Origin: Streptomyces gardneri
GTDB lineage: Bacteria > Actinomycetota > Actinomycetes > Streptomycetales > Streptomycetaceae
DNA: 64,000 bases
Assembly: GCF_006539185.1 (NCBI RefSeq)
Contig: NZ_BJMN01000015.1
Span: 124,001 to 188,000 of the forward strand
Direction: 5' to 3'
Shown here one piece after another: positions 42,851-51,369 of the stretch. The notes beneath the pieces are model-generated. The model was not told where the DNA came from. It did not search any database and worked only from the letters and a program-made list of their open reading frames with translations. The translations under genes were made by a program, and so were the position numbers. Each line of letters opens with the position of its first letter. The stretch's first letter is position 1.

Positions 42851-42938
42851 ACCCGTAACCGGAGGCCTGTCAAAATTCTTTGCCGATTGGGCTGTTCCTC
42901 GGGGCCGGTAGTGGACGGCACCCAGTCAAGGAGGGCAG

Positions 42939-43826
42939 ATGAATCTGAAGCATGTGGTCGAAGCCTTCGCTCAAATCATCCCAGAGGAGGAGAAATCTGC
43001 TGAACTGGAAGGCGATCACTACGTCGTGAAGCTACGAGGCAATGGCCGGTCCCTCCCGCCGGACACGGAGAACGTGACGATGTCGGGCCTTGGGGACATC
43101 CTCGAGGCCGGCAAGGACGTTGTCGTGCTGAAGTCGGTGGATGACGGGGTTGAACGGGTTCCGCAGCCGTCACTCGGAGCTCTACTAGCGGCTTACCGCA
43201 GCTCTGAGAAGGTCGTAGAGCGAAAGTCCCTTCGCGATCTGGAAGTCGCCCTGCACGTCCGTACAGTCGCGTGCACTCAGTCCGTTGAACCGAGCGTGAT
43301 CGATGGGCTGGCACTGAAGTGGCTCGCGTTGCCGGTAAGCGACCGGTGGCGGGAGGCAGTGTCCACCGCCCTTGTCGGCAACTGGGTTGCCCCCCTGGAG
43401 GAAGAAGGGCGGTTGCACGTCAGCGCACTCGGTGCTCTTCGGGCGGACGCGCGCGCCATCCACCGTCACCTGGTCCCAGTCTGGCGACGTCGCACGCGCC
43501 ATGGCCGAGTGCTGTCCCTGGATGCCGTACTCGGGGACGGCCTGTCCCTGTACGACTTGGTCGCTGCCGATGTCGACCTCCTGAGTCGGGTGGCAGGTGG
43601 GATCTATGAAGACGAGCGGCTCAACACCGTTCTCCGAGGGCTGGACCCGGCCGAGCAACAGGTCGTGTTCGCGTACGCGGCGGCCGACGGGACAACGTGG
43701 ACGGAGGCTGCGGCTGCCGTAGGCGCCACCGACCCGAACACCTTCGGTGAACGGGTCCGCCGCAAGGCCAAACGCCTGGCTGCCGAACAGCGCCGCCGCT
43801 GCGAACTGGTTTCACGTCATCCGTGA
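42939..43826 (+). CDS. Hypothetical protein with sigma-region-4-like C-terminus
   Basis: The 295-aa protein has an N-terminal alpha/beta part (VVEAFAQIIPEEEKSAELEG, VVLKSVDDGVERVPQPSLGA), a long helical middle and a C-terminal segment DPAEQQVVFAYAAADGTTWT with EAAAAVGATDPNTFGERVRR. This resembles helix-turn-helix region 4 of ECF sigma factors, with WTEAAAAVGA as the recognition helix region. I do not recognise the N-terminal domain. It is followed by a small membrane protein gene and a hairpin. A regulator or DNA-binding defence component is possible; unproven. Confidence 0.65.
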   Translation: MNLKHVVEAFAQIIPEEEKSAELEGDHYVVKLRGNGRSLPPDTENVTMSGLGDILEAGKDVVVLKSVDDGVERVPQPSLGALLAAYRSSEKVVERKSLRDLEVALHVRTVACTQSVEPSVIDGLALKWLALPVSDRWREAVSTALVGNWVAPLEEEGRLHVSALGALRADARAIHRHLVPVWRRRTRHGRVLSLDAVLGDGLSLYDLVAADVDLLSRVAGGIYEDERLNTVLRGLDPAEQQVVFAYAAADGTTWTEAAAAVGATDPNTFGERVRRKAKRLAAEQRRRCELVSRHP

Positions 43827-43969
43827 CCGTGCGCTCGCGAAGGCCTTCAAAGTTTATTGCTGGTGGCCCCCGCCCTCGGGACCGAGAGGTGAGCAACCAA
43901 AGCACCAGGCTCGTCAGCCCCCAGGTCCTCGGCCTGACATGGCGAGCAGGACCTTCCGAAGGGACATCC

Positions 43970-44398
43970 GTGATCACTATGAAGTTCGGCAGCCGCCAGC
44001 GCCAGCCGGCTCCCCAGCTGTCGATCCTGGCCACCTCATTCGACGGCTTCCTTGCCCAGGCCGAGCACGAACTTTGCTGCCGCCGCCGCGAAGTCCGTGC
44101 CCTGCGGCAGCGCGCCCGGCGCCAGCGCCGCCGCGAACTCGGTGCCTTGAGGCAAACCATCTGCTTTGTCGGCAGGGCGTCGCGGGTGGTCCTCACCGTT
44201 GCCGGCGCCGTCACCTTCCTCGTCGGCACGATCCTGCTGCTCCTCGGCAACTTTGATACCGCCAAGGACTCCCTCGCGCTCTCGGCTGCCGTGTGGGGGG
44301 CCACGCAGGTCTGCCCCCGCTGCTCCCACCGCAACGAGCCGCTCGGCGACCCGCATGATGGGTGTGTGACATCCTCGCCGGCGAGTGGCGCCCACTGA
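43970..44398 (+). CDS. Small membrane protein with basic helical region
   Basis: The GTG at 43970 has GAAGGGA upstream and gives about 142 aa. An Arg-rich helical stretch (LCCRRREVRALRQRARRQRR) precedes one strong membrane helix pair (VVLTVAGAVTFLVGTILLLL). A CPRC...C motif near the C-terminus could bind metal. No family is recognised. A hairpin follows at 44414-44450. Confidence 0.5.
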   Translation: MITMKFGSRQRQPAPQLSILATSFDGFLAQAEHELCCRRREVRALRQRARRQRRRELGALRQTICFVGRASRVVLTVAGAVTFLVGTILLLLGNFDTAKDSLALSAAVWGATQVCPRCSHRNEPLGDPHDGCVTSSPASGAH

Positions 44399-44413
44399 TA
44401 GGACCTGGACGAT

Positions 44414-44450
44414 CCATGCACCCGGCCGACGGCCTCGGGCGGGTGCATGG
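44414..44450 (+). terminator. Hairpin terminator
   Basis: CCATGCACCCG (44414-44424) pairs perfectly with CGGGTGCATGG (44440-44450), with a 15-nt GC loop, 16 bases past the stop at 44398. The remaining 300 bases to 44758 hold no gene I can support. Confidence 0.7.
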
Positions 44451-44758
44451 GGATGTGCTGGCCCCGAGGTCCGCCTGCGGTGAGTCAGGACGTGCCCGGC
44501 CATCGTCCTCGGCTTGGGTGGGGCCTTCCCCTGCTGGGTGCCTTGGGTGCTCGTCGGCTGACTAGACTCCCCGCGCCTGCGGGGATGGTCTTTGAACCAG
44601 TAGCGGCCAGGCGCGTACGGCGGAGTGCAGCTCGGTCCGCCCGGGAGTGGCCGCAGGGAAGACGGCCACCGAGCAGGAAAAGGCGCGTTCCCGGAACGAA
44701 CGCTCGTCGAGCATGCGTCAGAATCGAGCTATTGATCACATCGTCCGTGGGGGGACCT

Positions 44759-45613
44759 GTGCAGGAACTGCGCTTTGACGACATCCGCTTCACTCTGACG
44801 GCGAGCAGCGACCAGACGTGGCTCCGGCCTGCTCTGGGCGGTCACGAACTGCACGTCCAGCTCGCCATTGGGATGCCGTCCTTCGAAAAGGCGGGACGCA
44901 TCCTTGCTTTGGAAGCGGACCTGTTCGGCTTCGGCAAGGTGCCGGTGCAGCGCTCCCGCCTTGCCCGTGTGACGACGAACCTGGCGTACACCCCGGTGGT
45001 CACGGTCCACCGGGTGAGCCTGGACTTCCCGCTGTCCTCGCGACAGCTGCACGCGCTGGAGGAGGCCAGGAACGGTGACATCCGGTTCGAGCTGGATGTC
45101 TGCGCGACTCTCCCTCGAGCCTCGGGGTTCCCCGGAAGCACCCAGGCCACGGAACACATCAGCATCGCGAAGAGCCGCTGGGAGCAACAGCTCACCCAGC
45201 TCAGCCCGTCGGCCGCTTTCGAGATGGCTGTCCCCTACCCGTTCGGGGATCCCGACCGTGCCGAGGTCGGCCGGACCTTGCGCGAGGCGCAGCGACTGCT
45301 GACGGCTGGAGAGCCCAGGGCAGCGATCCTGGAGATCAGGCGGGCACTGGAATGGATCCAGGAAAACGCTAGCTGGGACAAACCTGGTCCCAGGAAGGAA
45401 GCGCGCCAGTGCTCGCAGACCGAGCGATGGTGGCGGATCCTGGACGCGCTTTACAGCCAGACCAGCGGCGCCATGCACAACGACGCAATCACACGCGACT
45501 TCACGTACAGCCGGGCCGAGGCAGAGACATTGCTGGCAATGACGGCCGCACTGCTGCGGAACGTGCCGGCAGAGTTGAACCGTCAGCCGGTCCAGCCCAC
45601 GACGGAAGGCTGA
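44759..45613 (+). CDS. Hypothetical protein, possible HEPN-like C-terminus, paired with an HNH gene
   Basis: The GTG at 44759 follows a GGGGGG ribosome-site-like run and gives 284 aa. The first 160 residues are beta-rich (LRFDDIRFTLTASSDQTWLR, VTTNLAYTPVVTVHRVSLDF). The C-terminal 110 are helical, with REAQRLLTAGEPRAAILEIR, WRILDALYSQTSGAMHND and YSRAEAETLLAMTAALL. A charged residue followed by an H-N/D pair in such a bundle recalls HEPN or abortive-infection C-terminal domains. The stop is two bases before the GTG of an HNH nuclease gene, so they are likely co-expressed. The HEPN assignment is tentative. Confidence 0.6.
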   Translation: MQELRFDDIRFTLTASSDQTWLRPALGGHELHVQLAIGMPSFEKAGRILALEADLFGFGKVPVQRSRLARVTTNLAYTPVVTVHRVSLDFPLSSRQLHALEEARNGDIRFELDVCATLPRASGFPGSTQATEHISIAKSRWEQQLTQLSPSAAFEMAVPYPFGDPDRAEVGRTLREAQRLLTAGEPRAAILEIRRALEWIQENASWDKPGPRKEARQCSQTERWWRILDALYSQTSGAMHNDAITRDFTYSRAEAETLLAMTAALLRNVPAELNRQPVQPTTEG

Positions 45614-45615
45614 GA

Positions 45616-46215
45616 GTGCCCCGACGCAGCTTCCTGCCGGACGAGCCGAAGAAGAGGCGCCGCCGCCGGTTCATGATCTGGGAGTCGATGTGCGTGCTGT
45701 CCGCGAACGATGGACAGTGTGCCTACTGGTGCTCTCGCAAGGCAGAGACCATGGACCACGTCATACCGTTCGCCAACGGCGGGTCCGACGATCTCGACAA
45801 CCTTCTTCCTGCCTGCCGCCCCTGTAACTACGAGAAGCAGGGGCGTGACCCTGTCCGTTGGTACATCGCAAAGTACATGAACGAGGACTGGCATGGCAGA
45901 GGGTCGCTCACCTCACCTGGACCCGGTGGTGAAGCAGGTCTGAGGGGGCGCTACCTCACCTTCCACGAAGAGATCCTTGAGGGCCTCGACGAGCTTGAGG
46001 CGGTAGCGGCCGAGATTCGAAACCCTGCCCGACAGGCATGGTTCCTATACCACTTTTTCCATCATAAATACGACCTGGGGGCAAGGAACTTCTTTAGCGC
46101 TGAGCTCTGTCTCCACTGGTCGAAAGACTCAATCGACAAGGCTCGAGAAGCCGGATTCCCCGATCCGTGGTCACCTGAGGAGCGAGCGAGGATCGACGGT
46201 CACCGAGCGGGCTGA
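45616..46215 (+). CDS. HNH endonuclease
   Basis: The GTG at 45616 has GGAAGG six bases upstream and gives 199 aa with a basic N-terminus (PKKRRRRRF). The HNH core is CAYWC, then MDHVIPFANGGSDDLDNLLP, ACRPCNYEKQGRDP: two Cys pairs for structural zinc, catalytic DH, the middle Asn (DNL) and a final Asn-x-x-K. The C-terminal part is a helical domain with EEILEGLDELEAVAAEIRNP and WFLYHFFHHKYDLGARNFF. Cytoplasmic HNH nucleases in such islands usually cut foreign DNA. It is coupled to the preceding gene and ends at a very strong terminator. Confidence 0.85.
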   Translation: MPRRSFLPDEPKKRRRRRFMIWESMCVLSANDGQCAYWCSRKAETMDHVIPFANGGSDDLDNLLPACRPCNYEKQGRDPVRWYIAKYMNEDWHGRGSLTSPGPGGEAGLRGRYLTFHEEILEGLDELEAVAAEIRNPARQAWFLYHFFHHKYDLGARNFFSAELCLHWSKDSIDKAREAGFPDPWSPEERARIDGHRAG

Positions 46216-46286
46216 GGTCACGAACGTATCCGAGACAGCCGCCCCGGCGCGGCCTCCAGCACCGAGGACTGCTGACCACCAACCCA

Positions 46287-46328
46287 GACGAGAAGGGCGG
46301 CACCCGACAGGGTGCCGCCCTTCTCGTC
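46287..46328. terminator. Very strong hairpin terminator (19-bp stem, tetraloop)
   Basis: GACGAGAAGGGCGGCACCC (46287-46305) pairs perfectly with GGGTGCCGCCCTTCTCGTC (46310-46328) around the tetraloop GACA, 70 bases past the HNH nuclease stop. Confidence 0.85.
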
Positions 46329-46814
46329 ATGACCGTTCGCCACCGACGTCCTTTGCTGCCCTGTCGGACCCAGACCGGACCACGTGACTGGTTCCATCCC
46401 ACCCACCTTCCCCAGGGCCGCCAGACCGCCATCCGCGACGCCCCGATCGTCGACCCTGCCTCGGCCCGGCGACGGACTGAGGCGATGACCTGGCAGGAAC
46501 ACCGGACCAGCCCCCACTGGCCCGCGCTCCAGCCTGCCCTGGAGCCGGTCTGGGCCGCATTCGACATCGGCCGGATCGCCGCCGAAGCCGAGACCTCCAC
46601 CCGCATCGTCGTTTACCGGCTCCCATTCGTAGAGGCCGTCAGCCGGTACCAGACAGCGGCGTTTGGCGAGAGCATGCCGGTAGGCAGGCTTCTCATACGC
46701 GGCCCCGACCTGGCCGTTTCACACACCTCCACGCCCTACCCATCCCGCCTGCGCACGCTCGAGCCCAGGCCTGTCTCCAACAACAGCGCCCACCTTCTCG
46801 GCGCGACCACCTGA
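46329..46814 (+). CDS. Hypothetical protein of uncertain status
   Basis: The frame directly after the hairpin has strong GC third-position bias from about 46400 to 46700. It includes TWQEHRTSPHWPALQPALEP, FDIGRIAAEAETSTRIVVYR and FVEAVSRYQ. The ends look less coding. No family is recognised; it may be a remnant of a larger gene. Start uncertain. Confidence 0.35.
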   Translation: MTVRHRRPLLPCRTQTGPRDWFHPTHLPQGRQTAIRDAPIVDPASARRRTEAMTWQEHRTSPHWPALQPALEPVWAAFDIGRIAAEAETSTRIVVYRLPFVEAVSRYQTAAFGESMPVGRLLIRGPDLAVSHTSTPYPSRLRTLEPRPVSNNSAHLLGATT

Positions 46815-46948
46815 CCTGCTGCCCCGACCGAGGCCGAGGACGGCTCGTCGACACCCACCCCAGAGCCGCACTCGACAGGCCAGAAGCTGCGCACGCCCAC
46901 CCCTGCACCCACCACGTCCCCACCACACCTATCGACGCCTGAGCCACC

Positions 46949-47752
46949 TCACTGCGGGCAGAACTGCGATGTACTGGGGACACATGCGCTGTCGCCCAAG
47001 GCATCCGCGAACCCGACCGCGAAAGCCAACAGGCTGACAGCGAGGACGACGATGGCCAGGACAAGACTCGAACCCGCCGCTTTGCGTAGCGTGCCCACCA
47101 CAGGAGCCGGCCCGGCGAGGGAATCATCGGTTCTGCCGTGCTTCTCAAAGATGACCGCCAGCGCCGGGCGGACACGAGCCTCGAATAGCTGCTCCGGCCC
47201 CGTACCGACGGCTCCGGCCCGATGGAACAGATAATCCGACACCTTCGACGAAGCTCGACCAGCCCCCTCCGCGGCGTAATACATTCCTCTGAACATATAG
47301 AGGGCCACACCGCCGCCCATGGTCAGCAAGCCCAGCACCAACGGAACGAGAAGTCTTCCCGTCGCCTGCCCTGCTTCGACCGTAGCGGTCAACCAGGCGG
47401 ACGCCGCGGTTCCAACAGCCCCGACCCACACCGGCCAAGTGGTCCCCAAAACAACGGCGGAACCGAGCGCCCACAGCTGCTCACCGACCCACTTCCGAAC
47501 GGCCTGAAGGCTGTTCCCGATGACATTGCGTTCGTGCAAAACCTCCACCAGACGCGCCAGCTCGTTCTCCAGAACGCTGCTGTTCTGCACCCGGCTGGTG
47601 ATCCAGGAGTCGGCGTCGGCGGCAGGAGCGGCGCCCATGGCCAAAAGGATCTTCTTCGACAGCAGCTCGGTGCGAAACAGCTCATCCCCCTCGTCCAGGA
47701 CCCTGCTGTAGGCGTTTCGGCGAGCTCTGACATCGTCAAGTTCGACAGCCAT
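46949..47752 (-). CDS. Membrane protein of unknown function, 267 aa
   Basis: The ATG at 47752 gives a cytoplasmic helical N-terminus (VRARRNAYSRVLDEGDELFR, SSVLENELARLVEVLHERN), two central membrane helices (about residues 95-115 and 130-155), a charged region (LFEARVRPALAVIFEKHGRT) and a final membrane helix (LVLAIVVLAVSLLAFAVGFA). Small membrane proteins like this occur as partners in defence islands, but no specific family is recognised. Confidence 0.7.
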   Translation of the reverse strand: MAVELDDVRARRNAYSRVLDEGDELFRTELLSKKILLAMGAAPAADADSWITSRVQNSSVLENELARLVEVLHERNVIGNSLQAVRKWVGEQLWALGSAVVLGTTWPVWVGAVGTAASAWLTATVEAGQATGRLLVPLVLGLLTMGGGVALYMFRGMYYAAEGAGRASSKVSDYLFHRAGAVGTGPEQLFEARVRPALAVIFEKHGRTDDSLAGPAPVVGTLRKAAGSSLVLAIVVLAVSLLAFAVGFADALGDSACVPSTSQFCPQ

Positions 47753-47867
47753 ACTCCGACAGCTACCGTGCCCCGCGCCCGCTGACCAAGCGACACGCCC
47801 CAGCGTATGACTCTTCCTTCAGGTCCCTTGCTGAACCAGCCACGGCGCCGACCATTGCAGCCGCCCC

Positions 47868-48071
47868 GTGACCATCACTGGCGCGGTGCACACGGTCCTC
47901 GACGACAACCCCGGCATGGAACCCTCGATGGCCGAGCGGATCGTCACCGAGGCCACGAAGTTCGAGTCCCTGCTCTCGTGGCCCTCTGGTGATTCAGCCG
48001 TGTCACACGTCCTGTCTGTCACGCGAGTTGAGCTGCCCACGCTTCGGTCCCACTCTTCGGGCCCGGCGTGA
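47868..48071 (+). CDS. Small hypothetical protein, possibly a remnant
   Basis: The GTG frame reads TITGAVHTVLDDNPGMEPSM and AERIVTEATKFES, like short streptomycete proteins with the pattern DNPGM....A.RIV.EA.KF, often encoded on mobile elements. The last 20 residues look non-conserved. It may be intact (67 aa) or a fragment. Confidence 0.4.
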   Translation: MTITGAVHTVLDDNPGMEPSMAERIVTEATKFESLLSWPSGDSAVSHVLSVTRVELPTLRSHSSGPA

Positions 48072-48140
48072 CAGCACCCCGCGTGACAGACCCGCTCGAC
48101 AGCCGTGCGTCCGCTCGTTTCGAAGGCGGGTGCCCTTCGA

Positions 48141-48179
48141 CCGCGGCCCCTTGACCAGCTACTGGTCAAGGAGCCGCGG
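48141..48179 (-). terminator. Hairpin terminator after the Mrr-like gene
   Basis: CCGCGGCCCCTTGACCAG (48141-48158) pairs with CTGGTCAAGGAGCCGCGG (48162-48179), an 18-bp stem with one mismatch and a 3-nt loop, about 70 bases past the Mrr-like stop on the minus strand. Confidence 0.65.
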
Positions 48180-48248
48180 GTTCTACCGGTGCCGCTTGTG
48201 GTGTCCCATGTCAGGAGCTTGGGGTTGTGGCGCGGGACGGGTTTGGCG

Positions 48249-48947
48249 TCAGGACAGGGGTGTGGGCCGGCGGGGTGGGGGAATGGCCCCCAGGAGTTCC
48301 CACAGTGGTCTGGAGCCGCCGGCCCATTGGGCGAGGACGGAGCGGTCGACCAGGTGCAGGCGCTGGGATCGGGCGAAGTCGACTGCCGGTTTGGAGAATC
48401 TGCCGTTGGTGACGAGGACGACGACATCGCCCTTGTGTACCGGCCGGCCAGTACCGTTGAGCACCTGCAGGTCCGGCGTACCTACCGCGGAGCCAGCCAG
48501 ACCGGCCTTTCGGTGCTTGCATTGAAGCACCCAGCGCCGCCCGTACGGATCGGTCGCCTTCACATCCGCGCCGTTGTCCCCGGCACCGCCGACCTGTAGG
48601 GCATCCGCGCACCCATCGCGCCGCATCAAATCCCGCACCGCGTACTCGAACTGCCGGTGATGCAAGGCGTCCAACTGCGCCAGCGCATAGCGCAGCCCCT
48701 GAGACCTCACCCGCTCCCACTGAGCCGCACGCCGCCGCTGTGCCATCCACGCCGCCACGGCCCCGCCCACAAGGAGCACCAGGACGACCGGGACCCACAG
48801 GTGGGTGGCCATGAAACGGACCACGCCGGTGAGCAACACCCATGCCACAAGCAGACCACCGCCCACCCAAACGAGCTGCTCGCTGCTGGAGGCCTTGCGT
48901 GAGCGCCGTTTGGCCGGACGGCGCCGCACGGGCCGGCGCCGGCTCAC
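48249..48947 (-). CDS. Membrane-anchored Mrr-type restriction endonuclease
   Basis: The GTG at 48947 overlaps the upstream stop (GTGA) and gives 232 aa. After a highly basic N-terminus (RRRPVRRRPAKRRSRK) come two membrane helices (LVWVGGGLLVAWVLLTGVVR; LWVPVVLVLLVGGAVAAWM). The C-terminal domain is Mrr-like (PD-(D/E)XK): QFEYAVRDLMRRDGCADALQ, GAGDNGADVKATDPYGRRWV, LQCKHRK (QxK motif), then VVVLVTNGRFSKPAVDFARS. Asp in GADV and Lys in QCK are the catalytic pair. Membrane-tethered Mrr-type nucleases are known in actinomycetes; whether this one targets foreign DNA at the membrane is inference. Confidence 0.88.
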   Translation of the reverse strand: MSRRRPVRRRPAKRRSRKASSSEQLVWVGGGLLVAWVLLTGVVRFMATHLWVPVVLVLLVGGAVAAWMAQRRRAAQWERVRSQGLRYALAQLDALHHRQFEYAVRDLMRRDGCADALQVGGAGDNGADVKATDPYGRRWVLQCKHRKAGLAGSAVGTPDLQVLNGTGRPVHKGDVVVLVTNGRFSKPAVDFARSQRLHLVDRSVLAQWAGGSRPLWELLGAIPPPRRPTPLS

Positions 48948-49357
48948 CTTCCGCCTCCGTCGCGCTCCCACTTGATCGGGTACGACACCGTCGGTACGGG
49001 ACGGGGAGCGGGCTTGTCCCAGCCGGGCCACCGGATCGGATAGGAGACGGTCGGTGCCGGATGAGACACCGGTTTGTCCGAGCCGGGGGGCGTGACCGGA
49101 TAGGTCGCCCCCGAGGTGGGCCGCGGCGTGGGTAACCGCTCTGTGCCCGCCCCGCCGCCGGTGGACGTGCTCGGGGATCCTCCGAACACGAACAACGCTG
49201 CCACGATGGCGATGGCGAGCGCAGTCTCCCGGCTTGTCCCGGCCGGCGCCCGCCAATGACGCCGTACTGATGTCCCGTCTCGTTTGGTGTACCCCTCGAT
49301 GAACGGCAAGACCAACGCCCCTCCCTGATCGACAACGCGCTTGCTCACGCGCCCCAT
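48944..49357 (-). CDS. Small membrane protein upstream of and coupled to the Mrr-like gene
   Basis: The 137-aa product (ATG at 49357; a GTG at 49348 is possible) has a polar N-terminus, one membrane helix (ETALAIAIVAALFVFGGSPS) and a Pro-rich external part. The latter holds a twice-repeated element (PTVSYPIRWPGWDKPAPRPV; PTVSYPIKW) and YPVTPPGSDKPVSHPA. The stop overlaps the nuclease start as GTGA, so the two are translationally coupled. No known family; it may anchor or sense for the nuclease. Confidence 0.65.
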   Translation of the reverse strand: MGRVSKRVVDQGGALVLPFIEGYTKRDGTSVRRHWRAPAGTSRETALAIAIVAALFVFGGSPSTSTGGGAGTERLPTPRPTSGATYPVTPPGSDKPVSHPAPTVSYPIRWPGWDKPAPRPVPTVSYPIKWERDGGGR

Positions 49358-49506
49358 AAATGTAGGGGGCGCCACTGACAGTGCGTCATTTTCCGTGAAT
49401 CGAAAGTGATCTTGACGTCTGCCGGCATCGCTGCCGTCGCCCGCACCGCGGCTTCGCGGCGGCTGTCCAGCGCACTGCCGGCTGCACGACACCATGACCC
49501 TGCGGC

Positions 49507-49605
49507 TCACCAGTAGAGCGTCGGCATCACGCCCATTTCACGCCCGGTTTCCGCAGCCTCCCGCTGCTCCGCCGTGAGCTTGCCGCGCCTCGACTCGGCG
49601 TTCGA
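49507..49605 (-). pseudogene. Helicase-associated (HA) domain remnant
   Basis: The minus frame reads VSNAESRRGKLTAEQREAAE and ends MGVMPTLYW before TGA, like the C-terminal unit of HA-domain proteins (SN..SRRGKLT.EQ....). A TGA precedes it in frame and only about 32 residues remain. The rest of 49606-50094 holds no gene I can support. Confidence 0.4.
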
Positions 49606-50094
49606 GACTCACAGGCCCCGCTTCACCGCCAAGCCTCTTCGCCCCAGCGTCAGTGAATCGACCGATTCCGGCCAGTACAGGCGGGGTCAGCGTCTCTTTG
49701 GAAGCACATAGAGGGTGATGTGCTGGGGCCGGCGCTCACCGCCCCGCCTGCTAATAGGCGCCCTCGCGTCGTCACCTTCGATGGGGATTGCGGCCGGGCA
49801 CGCTGCGCTGAGCAGGGTGGGGTGGCGCCTTTTCGTTCCTGATCCGACGCGACCAGGTCTCCGCGCCGAGGCCGAGCTGGCCGAGCTGAGGGAATCGAAC
49901 GGTGGGCGCAGGTCGTCAGTCGGGCCGGGTGGTGGCCTGCGTGGCCGAGTCAGGGGCCTGGGGGCTGGTGGGAGGGGTACGGGCCCGGAGCTGTTGTTCG
50001 GGCAGGTCATCGATCGGGTCACAGAAGGGTGCGTGGGGGAGTGTGAATGAGTAACTCCTCCACATGCGGGGCGCATTGACGATAGACATGTGCC

Positions 50095-51240
50095 ATGCCA
50101 GCAACAGTTCGTTCGCGTCCCTTGATCGCGGTAGTCGGCAGTGTGGACAGCAGCCGGGACTACAACCCACCGTTGAAAGCCACTGACACAGCCCGAGAGG
50201 CGTGCCGGTCGCTTGGAGCTGAGTTACTTCGTGCGGGATGTGATTTGGCCGTCTTCTCTAGCAAGAACACGTATATCGAGGCGGATGTGGTCCAGGGCTA
50301 TGCGGCGGCCGGGACGGCCGAGAGCCCAGGGACCGTCTTCGCCTATCCACCCCGCCACAGGACTGTGGACTTTGCTCTTCCGCCTGACAGTGCTGTGACG
50401 ATGCAGACCGTGAGAGACACCAGCGGAGAGTGGGAGGTCTCGTACTACCGCACTCTGCTGAACTCCGACGGAGTGCTCATGGTCGGCGGAGGGCAGTCGA
50501 CACGCGTTGCGGGGATCGTGGCTCTGTCGCAGGGCGTTCCTGTGCTGCCTGTGGCTGCCTTCGGAGGTGGCGCAAGTCAGGTCTGGGTCAACCTTGACAA
50601 GACACGCAATGGGGCCGGCGACGCAGACATTGCCCTGATGGGCGATGACTGGCAGCCCGATGCGGCCTCACGCCTTGTGGCCTGCCTGCTGCGTCAGCGC
50701 ACCCAACGATTGTCTGCCGAGGCGGAAGCGCGCAGGGCCGGACGGTTCGGAGCACTCCGTGCGAGCGCCAGCCTGGCTCTCTCTGTCCTGTGCATGTTGC
50801 TGGCCATCGCTGCGATCGTTTTCGCGCCAGGTGCCGGGCCTGCTTCGGCGAAGAGCCTGACGATGCTCCTCCTTGCCCCTCTCGTTGCCGCGACTGCCGG
50901 TGCGCTGATCCGGCACTCCTTCGAGACGGGCTCCAGCCCGCTTCGGGCAGCGGTCCGCGGGCTGGGGGCGGGTCTTGTGTCAGTGCTCCTGTATTGCGCC
51001 TCCCAGCTGCTCACCGTTCCCGCGTTGCTCGACACGCTTGACGTCCGGCGCCTTCTGTTTTTCACCATCCCGCTCGGGTTCAGTGCAGGCTTCACCTTCG
51101 ATCTCGTCTTCGAGCGGCTGCGAGCGGGTGCCGGCCCTGTGGCTCCCCCCGGAGTGGATCCCCTGGCCACGACTCCTGCGGTTGCCCCAGTCGCGGCTCA
51201 GTCGGGACCGCCGCAGGTGGGCGCTGCACCGCAGCGATGA
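50095..51240 (+). CDS. SLOG-like nucleotide-binding protein with C-terminal membrane helices
   Basis: The 381-aa protein begins with a Rossmann-like domain: LIAVVGSVDSSRDYNPPLKA, LGAELLRAGCDLAVFSSKN, YYRTLLNSDGVLMVGGGQST (GG motif) and GIVALSQGVPVLPVAAFGGG. This resembles SLOG/LOG-type proteins that bind or cleave nucleotide-derived ligands. Four membrane helices follow (about residues 225-245, 260-280, 300-320, 330-350). SLOG domains coupled to membrane effectors are described in nucleotide-signal defence systems. Here no cyclase is seen nearby, so that role is inference. A terminator-like hairpin lies at 51267-51292. Confidence 0.7.
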   Translation: MPATVRSRPLIAVVGSVDSSRDYNPPLKATDTAREACRSLGAELLRAGCDLAVFSSKNTYIEADVVQGYAAAGTAESPGTVFAYPPRHRTVDFALPPDSAVTMQTVRDTSGEWEVSYYRTLLNSDGVLMVGGGQSTRVAGIVALSQGVPVLPVAAFGGGASQVWVNLDKTRNGAGDADIALMGDDWQPDAASRLVACLLRQRTQRLSAEAEARRAGRFGALRASASLALSVLCMLLAIAAIVFAPGAGPASAKSLTMLLLAPLVAATAGALIRHSFETGSSPLRAAVRGLGAGLVSVLLYCASQLLTVPALLDTLDVRRLLFFTIPLGFSAGFTFDLVFERLRAGAGPVAPPGVDPLATTPAVAPVAAQSGPPQVGAAPQR

Positions 51241-51266
51241 AGAACTTAGGTATGCCTAACTTTGTT

Positions 51267-51292
51267 TGCTGCTGGGTAGAAACCCGGCAGCA
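51267..51292 (+). terminator. Hairpin terminator after the SLOG-like gene
   Basis: TGCTGCTGGGT (51267-51277) pairs with ACCCGGCAGCA (51282-51292) with one wobble pair and an AGAA loop. A short inverted repeat TTAGG/CCTAA precedes it at about 51246-51259. Confidence 0.6.
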
Positions 51293-51369
51293 GATATGAG
51301 GCCGTCTTGGGTGTGTTCGGCCACACTTGGGTCATGAGTCATGATCTGCGACGAGGGGGGATTGAGTGC

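Noticed and set aside
42538..42921. Complete gene upstream of the ScoMcrA-like gene
   Set aside because: Only the central IS5 transposase segment is conserved; both ends are unrelated sequence, so it is listed as a fragment.
51240..51265. TTAGG...CCTAA inverted repeat as an iron-regulator (DmdR-type) box
   Set aside because: Only five-base arms match, it is downstream of a gene and not in a promoter, and no siderophore gene is near.
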